From contig NZ_CP029043.1 of the NCBI RefSeq assembly GCF_003074055.1, positions 3,340,501 to 3,404,500 of the forward strand: a DNA stretch of 64,000 nt, written 5' to 3'. Position 1 is the stretch's first letter. The number at the start of each line of letters is the position of its first letter. The stretch comes from Streptomyces nigra. GTDB lineage: Bacteria > Actinomycetota > Actinomycetes > Streptomycetales > Streptomycetaceae. Of this stretch, positions 1-8,372 are shown one piece after another. The position numbers were made by a program, and so were the translations under genes. Below the pieces are notes generated by a model. That model was not told the origin of the DNA. It worked only from the letters and a program-made list of their open reading frames with translations, and did not search any database.

Positions 1-71
1 AGTGCGCCGTAGGTGGGCCCGGCTCCCGGCTGTTCAGGGGTGGGGGCCTTGGCAGGAGCCGAGGTGGACAT
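1..71 (-). CDS. N-terminal end of an unidentified protein (partial)
   Basis: A leftward reading frame starts with ATG at 71 and leaves the window after 23 codons. The visible residues begin MSTSAPAKAPTPEQPG and continue to the edge, a Pro/Ala-rich start with no recognisable domain. A purine-rich AGGAAA lies about ten bases upstream of the ATG, a reasonable ribosome binding site. The gene is divergent from the small membrane protein gene at 190. Function cannot be judged from so few residues; such a tail is compatible with the cytoplasmic start of a transporter, but that is a guess. Confidence 0.45.
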   Translation of the reverse strand, partial: MSTSAPAKAPTPEQPGAGPTYGA

Positions 72-176
72 GCTTTTGGTGTTTCCTACGAAGAGAAGTG
101 GTCAGACTCAAACCGTTTCAGTATGAACATATAAAGCCCGGAAGAGCCATCTCCGCGCGTAGACCTGATCGCCTCG

Positions 177-182
177 TAAGCT
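177..182 (+). promoter_or_regulatory. -10-like hexamer for a leaderless start
   Basis: TAAGCT ends seven bases before the ATG at 190, so transcription would begin at or next to the start codon. No ribosome binding site is seen. Confidence 0.45.
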
Positions 183-189
183 GTGTCGC

Positions 190-489
190 ATGGCGAAGTG
201 GACCCCCAAGCACGAGGCGCCGGAGCCCCTGGAGGGCCCCGTGGTCGCGACCATCACCGGCGGCACCATCATCTGGTTCGTCCTCTTCGTCGTGCAGCTG
301 CCGTTCTACGGCTGGTTCGACGACCACGGGCGCACCTGGTGGGTGTGGACCTGCCTGGCCGGCGGCGGCCTCGGCCTCATCGGCATCTGGTACGTCCGCC
401 GGCGCGAGACGGCCATCAAGCGGGTGGCGGCGGAGCGGGAGAGCGCCGGCGCGCGCGCCGGGCGGCCGACGGCGCCCTCCGCCGAATAG
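190..489 (+). CDS. DUF2530-type small membrane protein
   Basis: A 99-residue protein with two predicted transmembrane segments, about residues 19-40 (TITGGTIIWFVLFVVQL region) and 50-69 (WVWTCLAGGGLGLIGIWYV region), followed by a basic, Ala/Arg-rich cytoplasmic tail. Size and layout fit the DUF2530 family of actinobacterial membrane proteins, whose function is unknown. The ATG at 190 is preceded directly by a -10-like TAAGCT with no Shine-Dalgarno sequence. It stands alone upstream of the P-type ATPase gene, which appears to have its own promoter. Confidence 0.75.
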   Translation: MAKWTPKHEAPEPLEGPVVATITGGTIIWFVLFVVQLPFYGWFDDHGRTWWVWTCLAGGGLGLIGIWYVRRRETAIKRVAAERESAGARAGRPTAPSAE

Positions 490-573
490 CGGCCGTACGA
501 CCCCGGTACGAGACGGCTCCTCCCGCGGTCGGAACTTACGCGCACTCGGCGGGTGAACTCCCCGCTCCGCACG

Positions 574-579
574 TACCGT
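574..579 (+). promoter_or_regulatory. -10-like hexamer for a leaderless start
   Basis: TACCGT ends seven bases before the ATG at 587 of the P-type ATPase gene. Confidence 0.4.
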
Positions 580-586
580 CGAATGC

Positions 587-2983
587 ATGACGCATGCCGA
601 CGCGGGCACCGATGTGGACCACCCCGTGCACGCCGCCTCCGTCACCGTCGCGGCGGGCGGGCTCACCGCGGCCGAGGTCGCCGAACGGGTCGCCCGGGGA
701 GCCGTCAACGACGTGCCGGTGCGCAGCAGCCGGTCCATGGCGGAGATCGTCCGCGCCAACGTCTTCACCCGGTTCAACGCGATCATCGGCGTGCTCTGGC
801 TGATCATGCTGTTCGTCGCGCCGATCCAGGACAGCCTGTTCGGCTTCGTCATCCTCGCCAACACGGGCATCGGGATCGTCCAGGAGTGGCGGGCCAAGAA
901 GACCCTGGACTCGCTCGCGGTGATCGGGGAGGCGCGGCCCACGGTCCGCCGGGACGGGGTCGCCGCCGAGATCGGCACCTCCGAGATCGTCCTCGACGAC
1001 CTCGTGGAGATCGGGCCCGGGGACAAGGCCGTGGTGGACGGGGTGTGCGTCGAGGCCGACGGCCTGGAGATCGACGAGTCGCTGCTCACCGGCGAGGCCG
1101 ACCCGGTGGTCAAACGGCCCGGCGACGCGGTCCTGTCCGGCAGCTTCGTCGTCGCCGGGGGCGGCGCCTTCCAGGCCACCAAGGTCGGACGCGAGGCGTA
1201 CGCGGCGCAGCTCGCCGAGGAGGCGTCCCGGTTCACGCTCGTCCACTCCGAGCTGCGGTCGGGCATCTCGACCATCCTCAAGTACGTGACCTGGATGATG
1301 GTCCCGGCCGCGATCGGTCTGATCATCACGCAGCTGTTCGTCAAGGAGAACGACCTCGACGACTCGATCGCCCGGACCGTCGGCGGCATCGTGCCGATGG
1401 TCCCGGAGGGGCTGGTGCTGCTCACCTCGGTCGCCTTCGCCATCGGTGTCATCCGGCTCGGCCGCAAGCAGTGCCTGGTGCAGGAGCTGCCCGCCATCGA
1501 GGGCCTGGCCCGCGTCGACACCGTCTGCCTCGACAAGACCGGCACCCTCACCGAGGGCGGCATGGACGTCACCGCGCTGCGCACCCTGGACGGCTTCGAC
1601 GAGTCCTACGTCCGTACGGTCCTCGGCGCCCTCGGCGAGTCCGACCCCCGCCCCAACGCCTCCCTGAAGGCCGTCATCGCCGCCTACCCCGCCGCCGAGG
1701 ACTGGCGCCGCACCGCCGCGCTGCCGTTCTCCTCCGCCCGCAAGTACAGCGGCGCCACCTTCAGCGAGGGCGACGGCCAGTCCGGCACCTGGCTGCTGGG
1801 CGCGCCCGACGTCCTGCTCTCCGACGACCATCCCGCGCTGACCGAGACCGACCGGCTGAACGAGCAGGGCCTGCGGGTGCTGCTGCTCGCCCGGGCCGCC
1901 CGCGAGCTCGACGACCCCGAGGTCGCCCTGGACGCGAAGCCGGCCGCCCTCGTCGTCCTTGAGCAGCGGCTGCGGCCCGACGCCGCCGACACCCTGCGCT
2001 ACTTCGCCGAGCAGAACGTCCAGGCCAAGGTGATCTCCGGGGACAACGCGGTGTCGGTGGGCGCGGTCGCGACCAAGCTCGGGCTGACCGGGACGACCGT
2101 CGACGCGCGCCGGCTGCCCCGGGAGCGGGACGAGATGGCCGGCGCGATCGAGGACGCCACCGTGTTCGGGCGGGTCACCCCGCAGCAGAAGCGGGACATG
2201 GTGGGGGCACTGCAGTCCCGCGGCCACACCGTCGCGATGACCGGCGACGGTGTGAACGACGTGCTCGCGTTGAAGGACGCCGACATCGGGGTCGCCATGG
2301 GCTCCGGGTCGGAGGCCACCCGGGCCGTCGCCCAGATCGTGCTGCTGAACAACAGCTTCGCGTCGCTGCCGTCGGTGGTGGCGGAGGGGCGGCGGGTGAT
2401 CGGCAACATCACGCGCGTGGCGACCCTCTTCCTCGTGAAGACGGTCTACTCGGTGCTGCTGGCGCTGATGGTGGTGTTCTGGCAGGTGGAGTACCCGTTC
2501 CTGCCCCGCCATCTGACCCTGCTGTCGACGCTCACCATCGGGGTCCCCGCCTTCTTCCTGGCGCTCGCGCCGAACCGGGAGCGGGCGCAGCCCCACTTCG
2601 TACGGCGGGTCATGCGCTACGCGATCCCGGGCGGGGTGGTGGCGGCGGTGGCGACGTTCGCGACGTATCTGATCGCCCGCGCCCACTACTCGGGGGACGA
2701 CAGCCTGCCCGCGGAGACCAGCGTGGCCACCCTGACGCTGTTCCTGATCTCCATGTGGGTGCTGGTCATCATCGCCCGGCCGTACACCTGGTGGCGGATC
2801 GCGCTGGTGGCCGCGATGGGCTTCGCGTTCCTGCTGGTGCTGGTGGTGCCGTGGCTGCAGGAGTTCTTCGCGCTGCGGCTGGTCGGGATGACGATGCCGT
2901 GGATCGCGGTCGGTATCGCGGCGGTGGCGGCGGTCGCCCTGGAGTTCCTGTGGAAGTGGGTCGACCGCCGGGTCCCGTGCTGA
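587..2983 (+). CDS. Cation-translocating P-type ATPase (CtpE-like)
   Basis: An integral membrane ion pump of 798 residues that would couple ATP hydrolysis to cation transport. The phosphorylation site DKTGTLT has its aspartate at residue 316; the hinge motif TGDGVND lies at about 552-558; the dephosphorylation loop reads TGEA (168-171) instead of the usual TGES. The core membrane motif is PEGL (273-276) rather than the CPx of heavy-metal pumps, and there is no N-terminal heavy-metal-binding domain. Hydrophobic segments lie near residues 55-95, 220-300 and 620-790. This layout matches the actinobacterial CtpE-like branch, for which calcium is the best supported substrate in mycobacteria; the substrate here is inference. 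The 3' end abuts a MITE-like repeat. Confidence 0.85.
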   Translation: MTHADAGTDVDHPVHAASVTVAAGGLTAAEVAERVARGAVNDVPVRSSRSMAEIVRANVFTRFNAIIGVLWLIMLFVAPIQDSLFGFVILANTGIGIVQEWRAKKTLDSLAVIGEARPTVRRDGVAAEIGTSEIVLDDLVEIGPGDKAVVDGVCVEADGLEIDESLLTGEADPVVKRPGDAVLSGSFVVAGGGAFQATKVGREAYAAQLAEEASRFTLVHSELRSGISTILKYVTWMMVPAAIGLIITQLFVKENDLDDSIARTVGGIVPMVPEGLVLLTSVAFAIGVIRLGRKQCLVQELPAIEGLARVDTVCLDKTGTLTEGGMDVTALRTLDGFDESYVRTVLGALGESDPRPNASLKAVIAAYPAAEDWRRTAALPFSSARKYSGATFSEGDGQSGTWLLGAPDVLLSDDHPALTETDRLNEQGLRVLLLARAARELDDPEVALDAKPAALVVLEQRLRPDAADTLRYFAEQNVQAKVISGDNAVSVGAVATKLGLTGTTVDARRLPRERDEMAGAIEDATVFGRVTPQQKRDMVGALQSRGHTVAMTGDGVNDVLALKDADIGVAMGSGSEATRAVAQIVLLNNSFASLPSVVAEGRRVIGNITRVATLFLVKTVYSVLLALMVVFWQVEYPFLPRHLTLLSTLTIGVPAFFLALAPNRERAQPHFVRRVMRYAIPGGVVAAVATFATYLIARAHYSGDDSLPAETSVATLTLFLISMWVLVIIARPYTWWRIALVAAMGFAFLLVLVVPWLQEFFALRLVGMTMPWIAVGIAAVAAVALEFLWKWVDRRVPC

Positions 2984-2999
2984 GCCCGCCCGAGGGCTA

Positions 3000-3080
3000 G
3001 GCCGTGTCCGCAAAGTCCCGCCTGCCGTTCGACGCCCGGCACGCCCTACGGGCGGACGACGCGACTTTACGGACACGACC
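3000..3080. mobile_element. MITE-like element, copy A (81 bp)
   Basis: An 81-bp non-coding element with 21-bp imperfect terminal inverted repeats (GGCCGTGTCCGCAAAGTC on the left, GGTCGTGTCCGTAAAGTC reading inward from the right; 18 of 21 positions agree). It is flanked by TA on both sides, or by CTAG if the outer bases are counted, as expected for a TA target duplication. No transposase is encoded. A longer copy lies at 46663-46805 in opposite orientation and a single end at 28911-28938. Ends of this kind resemble those of IS5/IS630-type elements; the parent transposon is not in the window. Confidence 0.75.
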
Positions 3081-3988
3081 TAGCGGACGTCCACGTAGTC
3101 GCCCGCGGCGGTGGCCGCCGGGGTCGTGCCGGTGCCCGCGAACGTGTAGCGGAAGTAACCGTCGACGGTGGCGGTGACGGTGGCCTTCAGCTCGCCCGTC
3201 CCGTTGGTGGTGACGGTCTTCACCGTGGTGTAGGTGCTGCTGTTCTTCTTGCGGAACTGCAGCTTCACCGGCTGGGCGGTGTAGCCGTGGTACTTGTTGT
3301 CCTCCCAGTTGGCCCGGGAGAGCTTGCCGGTGACGGTGATGGTCTTGCCCTTCTGCACCGGCTCCGGCGAGGCGTTCACCGTCTGCTTGGAGTAGCGCTG
3401 GAGCAGGGTGGTGCCGAGGTCGCCCTGGCTCTTGTAGCCGACCTTGGTGATGTCGAAGACCTCGTCGTCCGGGTCCTCGCCGTTGAAGGCGGTGGCCTCG
3501 GCCGACGCCTTCCAGCTGCCGGCGTCGGAGTTGATCAGCTCGCTCGCGGCCGGGTAGACGTCGATGGTGCCCTTGCAGGTGGCCGTCGTCGCGGAGGTGG
3601 CCGTGCAGACGGCGGGCTTGTTGCCGTAGAGCCGGTTCTCCGGGGCGGCGAAGGAGCCCTTGTAGAGGATCGGGTCGGTCAGGAAGTCGCGGGCCTTGAT
3701 GTCGACGTCCGCGCCGTGGGTCAGCGTGTAACTCACGGTCGTGGACACGTGGTTGGTGGTGCCGACCTTGACCGCCTTGGCGATCTTGAAGTTGGAGAAG
3801 GAGACGTTCAGGGCGTACGGCCGGCCCTCGACGGCGGCGGCACGAGCGGTGGCGGCGAGAGCGGCCCGGCGGACCTTCGCCACGTCCGCTCGGTCCACGG
3901 AGGAGCCGTCGGCCTGCGCGGCCGGGACGGCGAGGGCGGAGAGGGCCAGGGCGCCGGAGACGGCGGCCACGGTGGCTCTGATGCGCAT
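3080..3988 (-). CDS. Secreted protein, paralogue 1 of a tandem pair
   Basis: A 302-residue exported protein with a Sec signal peptide (MRIRATVAAVSGALALSALA, cleavage after AQA near residue 26). The C-terminal ~105 residues are nearly the same as those of the neighbouring protein encoded at 4184-5047, with the shared segment QRYSK.TVNASPEPV and GKTITVTGKLSRANWED; this looks like a beta-rich module. The central part differs between the two, apart from a short cysteine-containing ATCTATSATT-type stretch. The ATG at 3988 follows AGGGGAACGC. The TAG stop is made from the last bases of the adjoining MITE-like element and its flanking TA. No enzymatic motif was recognised; extracellular binding or structural role is possible. 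Confidence 0.8.
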   Translation of the reverse strand: MRIRATVAAVSGALALSALAVPAAQADGSSVDRADVAKVRRAALAATARAAAVEGRPYALNVSFSNFKIAKAVKVGTTNHVSTTVSYTLTHGADVDIKARDFLTDPILYKGSFAAPENRLYGNKPAVCTATSATTATCKGTIDVYPAASELINSDAGSWKASAEATAFNGEDPDDEVFDITKVGYKSQGDLGTTLLQRYSKQTVNASPEPVQKGKTITVTGKLSRANWEDNKYHGYTAQPVKLQFRKKNSSTYTTVKTVTTNGTGELKATVTATVDGYFRYTFAGTGTTPAATAAGDYVDVR

Positions 3989-4009
3989 GCGTTCCCCTGG
4001 TACGGAAAG

Positions 4010-4036
4010 GGGCCCCGCTCGGTCACGACGGGGCCC
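4010..4036 (-). promoter_or_regulatory. 5' leader stem-loop
   Basis: Perfect 8-bp inverted repeat GGGCCCCG/CGGGGCCC with an 11-base loop, just upstream of the ribosome binding site of the secreted protein gene. A similar hairpin occupies the same place before the paralogue (5068-5112). Confidence 0.5.
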
Positions 4037-4076
4037 GGGTGATCGGGGGCCTGTTGACCCATGTGATCAGATACGC

Positions 4077-4108
4077 GCCCGCCGGTGCCGGTTGTCTCAC
4101 CGGCGGGC
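4077..4108 (-). terminator. GC-rich hairpin between the paralogues
   Basis: Perfect 11-bp stem GCCCGCCGGTG/CACCGGCGGGC around a 10-base loop. It lies downstream of the gene ending at 4184 and could be a second terminator or part of the next promoter region. Confidence 0.45.
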
Positions 4109-4128
4109 CAATTCAGTGACCTTCGTCA

Positions 4129-4157
4129 CCAACCCCCGGACGGCTTCCGGGGGTTGG
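4129..4157 (-). terminator. Terminator hairpin of secreted paralogue 2
   Basis: Perfect 12-bp stem CCAACCCCCGGA/TCCGGGGGTTGG with a 5-base loop, 27 bases past the stop codon at 4184. Confidence 0.65.
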
Positions 4158-4183
4158 CACACGACGGTCGAGTACTACGGGGT

Positions 4184-5047
4184 TCAGCGCACGTCGACGA
4201 AGTCGCCCGCGGCCTTGACCGCCGGGGTCGTGCTGGTGCCCGCGAAGGACCAGCGGTAGTAGCCGTCGACGGAGGCCGTGACCGTGGTCTTCAGCTCACC
4301 CGTCGAGTTCGACTTGACGGTCTTCACGGTGGTGTAGGTGTTGCTGCTCTTCTTGCGGAACTGCAGCTGCACCGACTGGTTGGTGTAGCCGTGGTACTTG
4401 AAGTCCTCCCAGTTCGCCCGGGAGAGCTTGCCGGTGGCGGTGATGGTCTTGCCCTTCGTCACCGGCTCGGGAGAGGCGTTGACCGTGAGCTTCGAGTAGC
4501 GCTGGACCCGGTGGGTCGTGTGGAAGTCGTTCCAGTAGATGCTGCCGTCGCCCGCGAGAGCACCGGCGGTCACGTGCCAGGTGCCGGCCAGGGCGTTCAT
4601 GTACAGGTCGCTGCCCGGCACCGCCGTGAAGGTGAGCTTGCAGGTCGACGTGGTGGCGCTGGTGGCGGTGCAGGTGGCGGCGTCCTCGTTCGACATCAGC
4701 AGGCCGTCGATGTTGTCGAGGTCGGTGCCGTGCCACAGGTCGACGTACGCGTCCTGGATGCCGGTGGCGTGGCTGGCGGTCACCGACACGGTGAAGTTCT
4801 TGGCGTACGTGGTGCCGACGACCACGGCGGAGCCGGAGTTGATCGTCACCTTGGACACGACGGGCTCGGCCTCGGCGGCCGCGGACGTGCTGAACGCCGA
4901 CCGGTTCTGGGAGCTGCCGAAGCGCTCGGCGGCGGTCGGCTTCTTCGCGGCCACGTCGCTGTCATTGCCGGCCTGGGCGGCCGGAACGGCCAGGGCGGAG
5001 AGGGCCAGGGCGCCGGAGACGGCGGCCACAGTGGCTCGAATGCGCAT
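4184..5047 (-). CDS. Secreted protein, paralogue 2 of a tandem pair
   Basis: A 287-residue secreted protein with the same signal peptide as its neighbour (MRIRATVAAVSGALALSALA) and a closely similar C-terminal module (from QRYSKLTVNASPEPV to the final DFVDVR). The middle, roughly residues 27-175, is largely its own, which suggests gene duplication followed by replacement or fast divergence of the exposed part. The start is set at the ATG at 5047 because its first residues match the paralogue and a GGGGAAC sequence lies just before it; an in-frame ATG at 5101 would place a charged stretch before the signal peptide. Function unknown. Confidence 0.8.
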   Translation of the reverse strand: MRIRATVAAVSGALALSALAVPAAQAGNDSDVAAKKPTAAERFGSSQNRSAFSTSAAAEAEPVVSKVTINSGSAVVVGTTYAKNFTVSVTASHATGIQDAYVDLWHGTDLDNIDGLLMSNEDAATCTATSATTSTCKLTFTAVPGSDLYMNALAGTWHVTAGALAGDGSIYWNDFHTTHRVQRYSKLTVNASPEPVTKGKTITATGKLSRANWEDFKYHGYTNQSVQLQFRKKSSNTYTTVKTVKSNSTGELKTTVTASVDGYYRWSFAGTSTTPAVKAAGDFVDVR

Positions 5048-5067
5048 GCGTTCCCCAGGAGGAGAAG

Positions 5068-5112
5068 GGGCCCGGCGTGATCGTTCCGTACGGCTCGTCA
5101 CCGGCCGGGCCC
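5068..5112 (-). promoter_or_regulatory. 5' leader stem-loop
   Basis: Perfect 9-bp inverted repeat GGGCCCGGC/GCCGGGCCC with a 27-base loop, close upstream of the ribosome binding site of paralogue 2; counterpart of the stem at 4010-4036. Confidence 0.45.
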
Positions 5113-5219
5113 AAGTGATCGTGGAGCCAGTTGGCTCGGATGATCAGATCAGCGAAGGCCACGAAAGGTTGTACGAGATGTGAGGGAAATATGTGTGACC
5201 ACGCCGGCGGCGAGTCACC

Positions 5220-8200
5220 TCAGTCGAACCACCGGTCGCGCGCCAACTCCGCCGTGCGCGACGGGTCCTCCAGCAGGGCCGCCACCTCGAAGCGGCGCGG
5301 CCACTGCCCGGCCGCCCAGGCGAGTCCGGCGGCGACGCCCTCCAGGGTGGCCGCGTGCAGGACGCCGTCGTCGGTCAGCCGCCAGTCGATCTCCACACCG
5401 TCCACGACGAGTTCCTCGTGCTCGACGTACGACGCCGGGGTGCGCGGCCCGAGCAGCGCGCGGACGGCCTCCGGCACCTCGTGCTCGGTGCCCTCGGAGT
5501 CCACGGCTCCGGCGACGGACTCGCTCAGCCGCCGCACCTGGAACAGCTCGGCCAGGTCCGCCGCCCGGGCCGGCCGCACCGGCAGCAACGGCACACCCGC
5601 GGTGAACGGCAGCAGGTCCGGTGAGTCGACGACCACGGCGTCGGCCGCGTCGACGACCTCGACCCGCCCGTCCACGACGGCCCGCAGGTCGTCCGGCAGG
5701 GTCACCTGATCCGGGTCCAGCTCGGCCAGCGCCCCGTACAGGGCGTGCAGCTGGGCCGCGGTGACCGTCCGGTCGGGGTCGGCGAGGCGGTCCAGGAGCT
5801 CGGCGGCGCCGCCCGGTTCGTCCAGCAGCGCGGCGACCGAGGTGCGTACGCCGAGGGCGCGCAGCACCTGCTCGTCGTCGAAGCCGGTCGCGTCGGCCTC
5901 CTCGTACAGGCCGCGCAGCAGCGGGTCGCCGCCGGCGGCCAGCAGGCCCGCGGGACGCCGGCCGTCCAGCACCGGGTGCCCGCGCAGCCACCATGCCGTG
6001 TAGGGCCGTACGACCTCGTGGGTGCCGTCGGGGAGCAGGACGCGCACCGGCTGGGTGAGGGCGTCCCGCAGCGGCGGCTGCGCGAGCATGGCCAGGGCCT
6101 GCGGCCACTTGTCGTCGTCGACCAGTTCCAGATCGCGTACGGCGACGAGTTCGGTGGCGACGGGCGGCACCGGGGTGTCCGGGAACCGGTCCAGGACGTC
6201 CTCGCACCACACGTCGACGGCGTCCAGCAGACCAGCGTCGTCGGGCTCGGCGAAGTCGCCGTCCCGAGGCTCCAGTTCGTCCGGGTCGAGGACGACGTCG
6301 GTGGCGCGGATCAGCGCGAACCCGGCGAGCACACCGCAGGCGGCGAGCGGCTGCTCCCCCCATCGCCCGGCCAGCTCGGCGTCCGCGAAGGGCAGTTCGC
6401 CCTCCCGCATGACCTCGGCGAAGGCGCTGCCGGGCAGCACCAGTTCCCCGGCGGCGGTGAGTTCCCCGTCCTCGTCGGGCAGCGCGAGCGCGCCGAGCCA
6501 GGGCTCGTCGCCGGGCTCGAGGCCCGCGTCCCGGACGAGGGCGAGCACGGTGTCGGCCAGTTCCTCGGCGTCGGGGACGTCCTGCTCCCAGTCCATCGCG
6601 CCGTCGTCGTCGAGGGAGGCGGCCACGGCGGCCCGCACCTGGGGTGTGGTCAGGACCGCGCGCGGGGTCGCCGCGAGGGCGCCGAGCTTCTCCAGCAGGG
6701 GGTGCGCGGCGTCCGGGTGAGCGACCTTGAGGCCGAGGCGGGCCAGGACCTCGGGGGCGACGGAGGTGCCGCCGGGGGTGGGCAGCAGGACCTGACGGGG
6801 CCCGATGGTCGTGCGGCCTCCCCCAGTACCGGACGTCTGGGAGGTACCCCCAGCCAGGGGCACGGGCAGCCCGGACAGCCGGTCCGGGTCGACCCCGGCG
6901 AGGCTGTCGTAGAGCCGGTTCCACCAGCCGGGCTCCTTCTCCAGTCCGGCGAGCCGGTCGACGGCGTCGGTGAGCGGAACCCGGGCGACGCCGAGGGTGC
7001 GCAGCTCCGTCCTCCGCTCCAGACCGGCGGGCAGCAGCGTGGGCAGCACCTCGGCCAGCACCCGTACGGTGTCGGCGCCGGCGCCCTCGACGACCTCGGC
7101 GTCCCGCGGGCGCAGCGACTCGGGCAGCTCGGGGTCCGGCTCGGCCGGGCGCAGGGCGGGCGGCAGGAAGGACGTCCGGGGCAGGCGCTCCAGGATGGCC
7201 TGGCGCAGGGCGCCGTCGAGTTCGCCCTTGCCGAGCGGGCCGGGCACGAGCGCGATGACGCCCTCGTCCACCGGACGCCAGGCGGCGAGGAGTTCGGCGT
7301 AGGAGTCGGCCGCGCGTTGCACGAGGAAGTCGGTGAGCGGGCCGGGGGCGGCGTGCCGGCGGGTGGTGTCGAGCGGGAACGACGCGATGAGCAGGGCGGG
7401 CACGCCGAGCGGTTCGTCGCTGGGCGTGGGGGCGTGCACGACGGGCGCGGTGCGGGGGCGGGCGGGGCTGCCGTCGGCGGGGTCCACGGGGACGGCCCAG
7501 GTCAGCGACCAGTGGGGCCGCAGGCGTTCCTCGACGGGGCGGTCGGCGAGCAGTTCGGGGGTGAGCGGGCCGTGGGCGGACGCCGTGCGCCAGCGGGTGA
7601 CGCCGGACGCGGAGTCCTCCACGACGGTGAAGGGGCCGTCGGCGCGACGGCGCAGGGTGCGCGGCGCGGCGTCGCCGATCTCGACCACGACCTCCTCCAG
7701 GCCGGGCAGGGCGAGCAGCAGCGCGTCGTCGACGGCACCCAGCAGCCGCTCGGCCAGGTCGGCGGCGGCGGTGTCGCGCAGCGGCAGGATGACGACGGTG
7801 TCGTACGGGTCGGGGGCGGTGCCCTCGGCGGCGAACGGCAGCCGCAGCAGGGGCACATGCCCGTCGCGGCGCCGGATCTCGTCGCCCAGTCCGGGGCTGT
7901 GCCGGGCGGTGTCCTGGGCCAGCTCCCGGGCCTCGGCGAGCGACCAGCGCACCCCGCCGTGCCGTCCGACGACGGCGGGCTCGTCGGTGACGGCGAGGAC
8001 GGCGGCGAAGCCGACGCCGAACCGTCCCACGGCCTCGCTGTCGCGTTTCGCGGAGGCCCGCAGCGTGGACAGCGACTCGACACCGGCCGCGTCCAGGGGC
8101 GCACCGGTGTTGGCGGCGACGAGCACGCCCTCGCGCAGGGTGAGGCGCAGCCGCCCGGGCACCCCGGCCCGGCCCGCGGCGTCGGCGGCGTTCTGCGCGA

Positions 8201-8372
8201 GCTCCACGACCAGCCGGTCCCGGTACCCGCCGAGGACGAGGTCCTCCTCGGCGTTGGCGTCCTCCCGGAACCGGGCGGGGCTGGTCGCCCAGGCGTCCAG
8301 CACTCCACGCCGCAGCCGCGCCGTACCGAACGGGTCGGCGCCCTCGGCCGCGGGCCGCACGAACTTGCTCAC
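5220..8372 (-). CDS. Large sacsin-like / GHKL ATP-binding protein
   Basis: A 1050-residue cytoplasmic protein. Residues ~35-140 form a GHKL-type ATPase fold like that of Hsp90 and sacsin: an ELAQNAADA helix with the metal-binding Asn, then VAANTGAPLD, then GRFGVGFAAVLAV. The remaining ~850 residues have no recognisable catalytic motif. The GTG at 8372 is chosen because GAGGAG stands seven bases before it and the protein then begins VSKFVRPAAEGADPFG; in-frame ATGs upstream at 8387 and 8450 lack such a site. Residues ~507-518 are encoded by a short hairpin repeat (6819-6852). A chaperone or ATP-driven conformational role is inferred from the domain only. It is a single gene with no obvious partner. 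Confidence 0.75.
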   Translation of the reverse strand: MSKFVRPAAEGADPFGTARLRRGVLDAWATSPARFREDANAEEDLVLGGYRDRLVVELAQNAADAAGRAGVPGRLRLTLREGVLVAANTGAPLDAAGVESLSTLRASAKRDSEAVGRFGVGFAAVLAVTDEPAVVGRHGGVRWSLAEARELAQDTARHSPGLGDEIRRRDGHVPLLRLPFAAEGTAPDPYDTVVILPLRDTAAADLAERLLGAVDDALLLALPGLEEVVVEIGDAAPRTLRRRADGPFTVVEDSASGVTRWRTASAHGPLTPELLADRPVEERLRPHWSLTWAVPVDPADGSPARPRTAPVVHAPTPSDEPLGVPALLIASFPLDTTRRHAAPGPLTDFLVQRAADSYAELLAAWRPVDEGVIALVPGPLGKGELDGALRQAILERLPRTSFLPPALRPAEPDPELPESLRPRDAEVVEGAGADTVRVLAEVLPTLLPAGLERRTELRTLGVARVPLTDAVDRLAGLEKEPGWWNRLYDSLAGVDPDRLSGLPVPLAGGTSQTSGTGGGRTTIGPRQVLLPTPGGTSVAPEVLARLGLKVAHPDAAHPLLEKLGALAATPRAVLTTPQVRAAVAASLDDDGAMDWEQDVPDAEELADTVLALVRDAGLEPGDEPWLGALALPDEDGELTAAGELVLPGSAFAEVMREGELPFADAELAGRWGEQPLAACGVLAGFALIRATDVVLDPDELEPRDGDFAEPDDAGLLDAVDVWCEDVLDRFPDTPVPPVATELVAVRDLELVDDDKWPQALAMLAQPPLRDALTQPVRVLLPDGTHEVVRPYTAWWLRGHPVLDGRRPAGLLAAGGDPLLRGLYEEADATGFDDEQVLRALGVRTSVAALLDEPGGAAELLDRLADPDRTVTAAQLHALYGALAELDPDQVTLPDDLRAVVDGRVEVVDAADAVVVDSPDLLPFTAGVPLLPVRPARAADLAELFQVRRLSESVAGAVDSEGTEHEVPEAVRALLGPRTPASYVEHEELVVDGVEIDWRLTDDGVLHAATLEGVAAGLAWAAGQWPRRFEVAALLEDPSRTAELARDRWFD
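6819..6852. repeat. Hairpin cassette inside a coding sequence
   Basis: TCCCCCAGTACC...GGTACCCCCA, an imperfect palindrome of about 34 bp lying in frame within the sacsin-like gene. Its ends match the GGGGGTACC...TGGGGGA cassette inserted in the MITE-like copy at 46729-46760. The encoded peptide is Gly/Thr/Ser-rich, consistent with a tolerated linker insertion. Confidence 0.6.

Noticed and set aside
536..3076. An 846-codon open frame on the minus strand opposite the P-type ATPase
   Set aside because: It is a low-complexity Arg/Gly/His-rich antisense frame caused by GC-rich codons; the plus-strand gene has clear motifs.
3001..3080. Simple transcription terminator between the ATPase and secreted-protein genes
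   Set aside because: It can fold as a hairpin, but the conserved 21-bp ends, TA flanks and further copies point to a mobile element; it may still terminate transcription.
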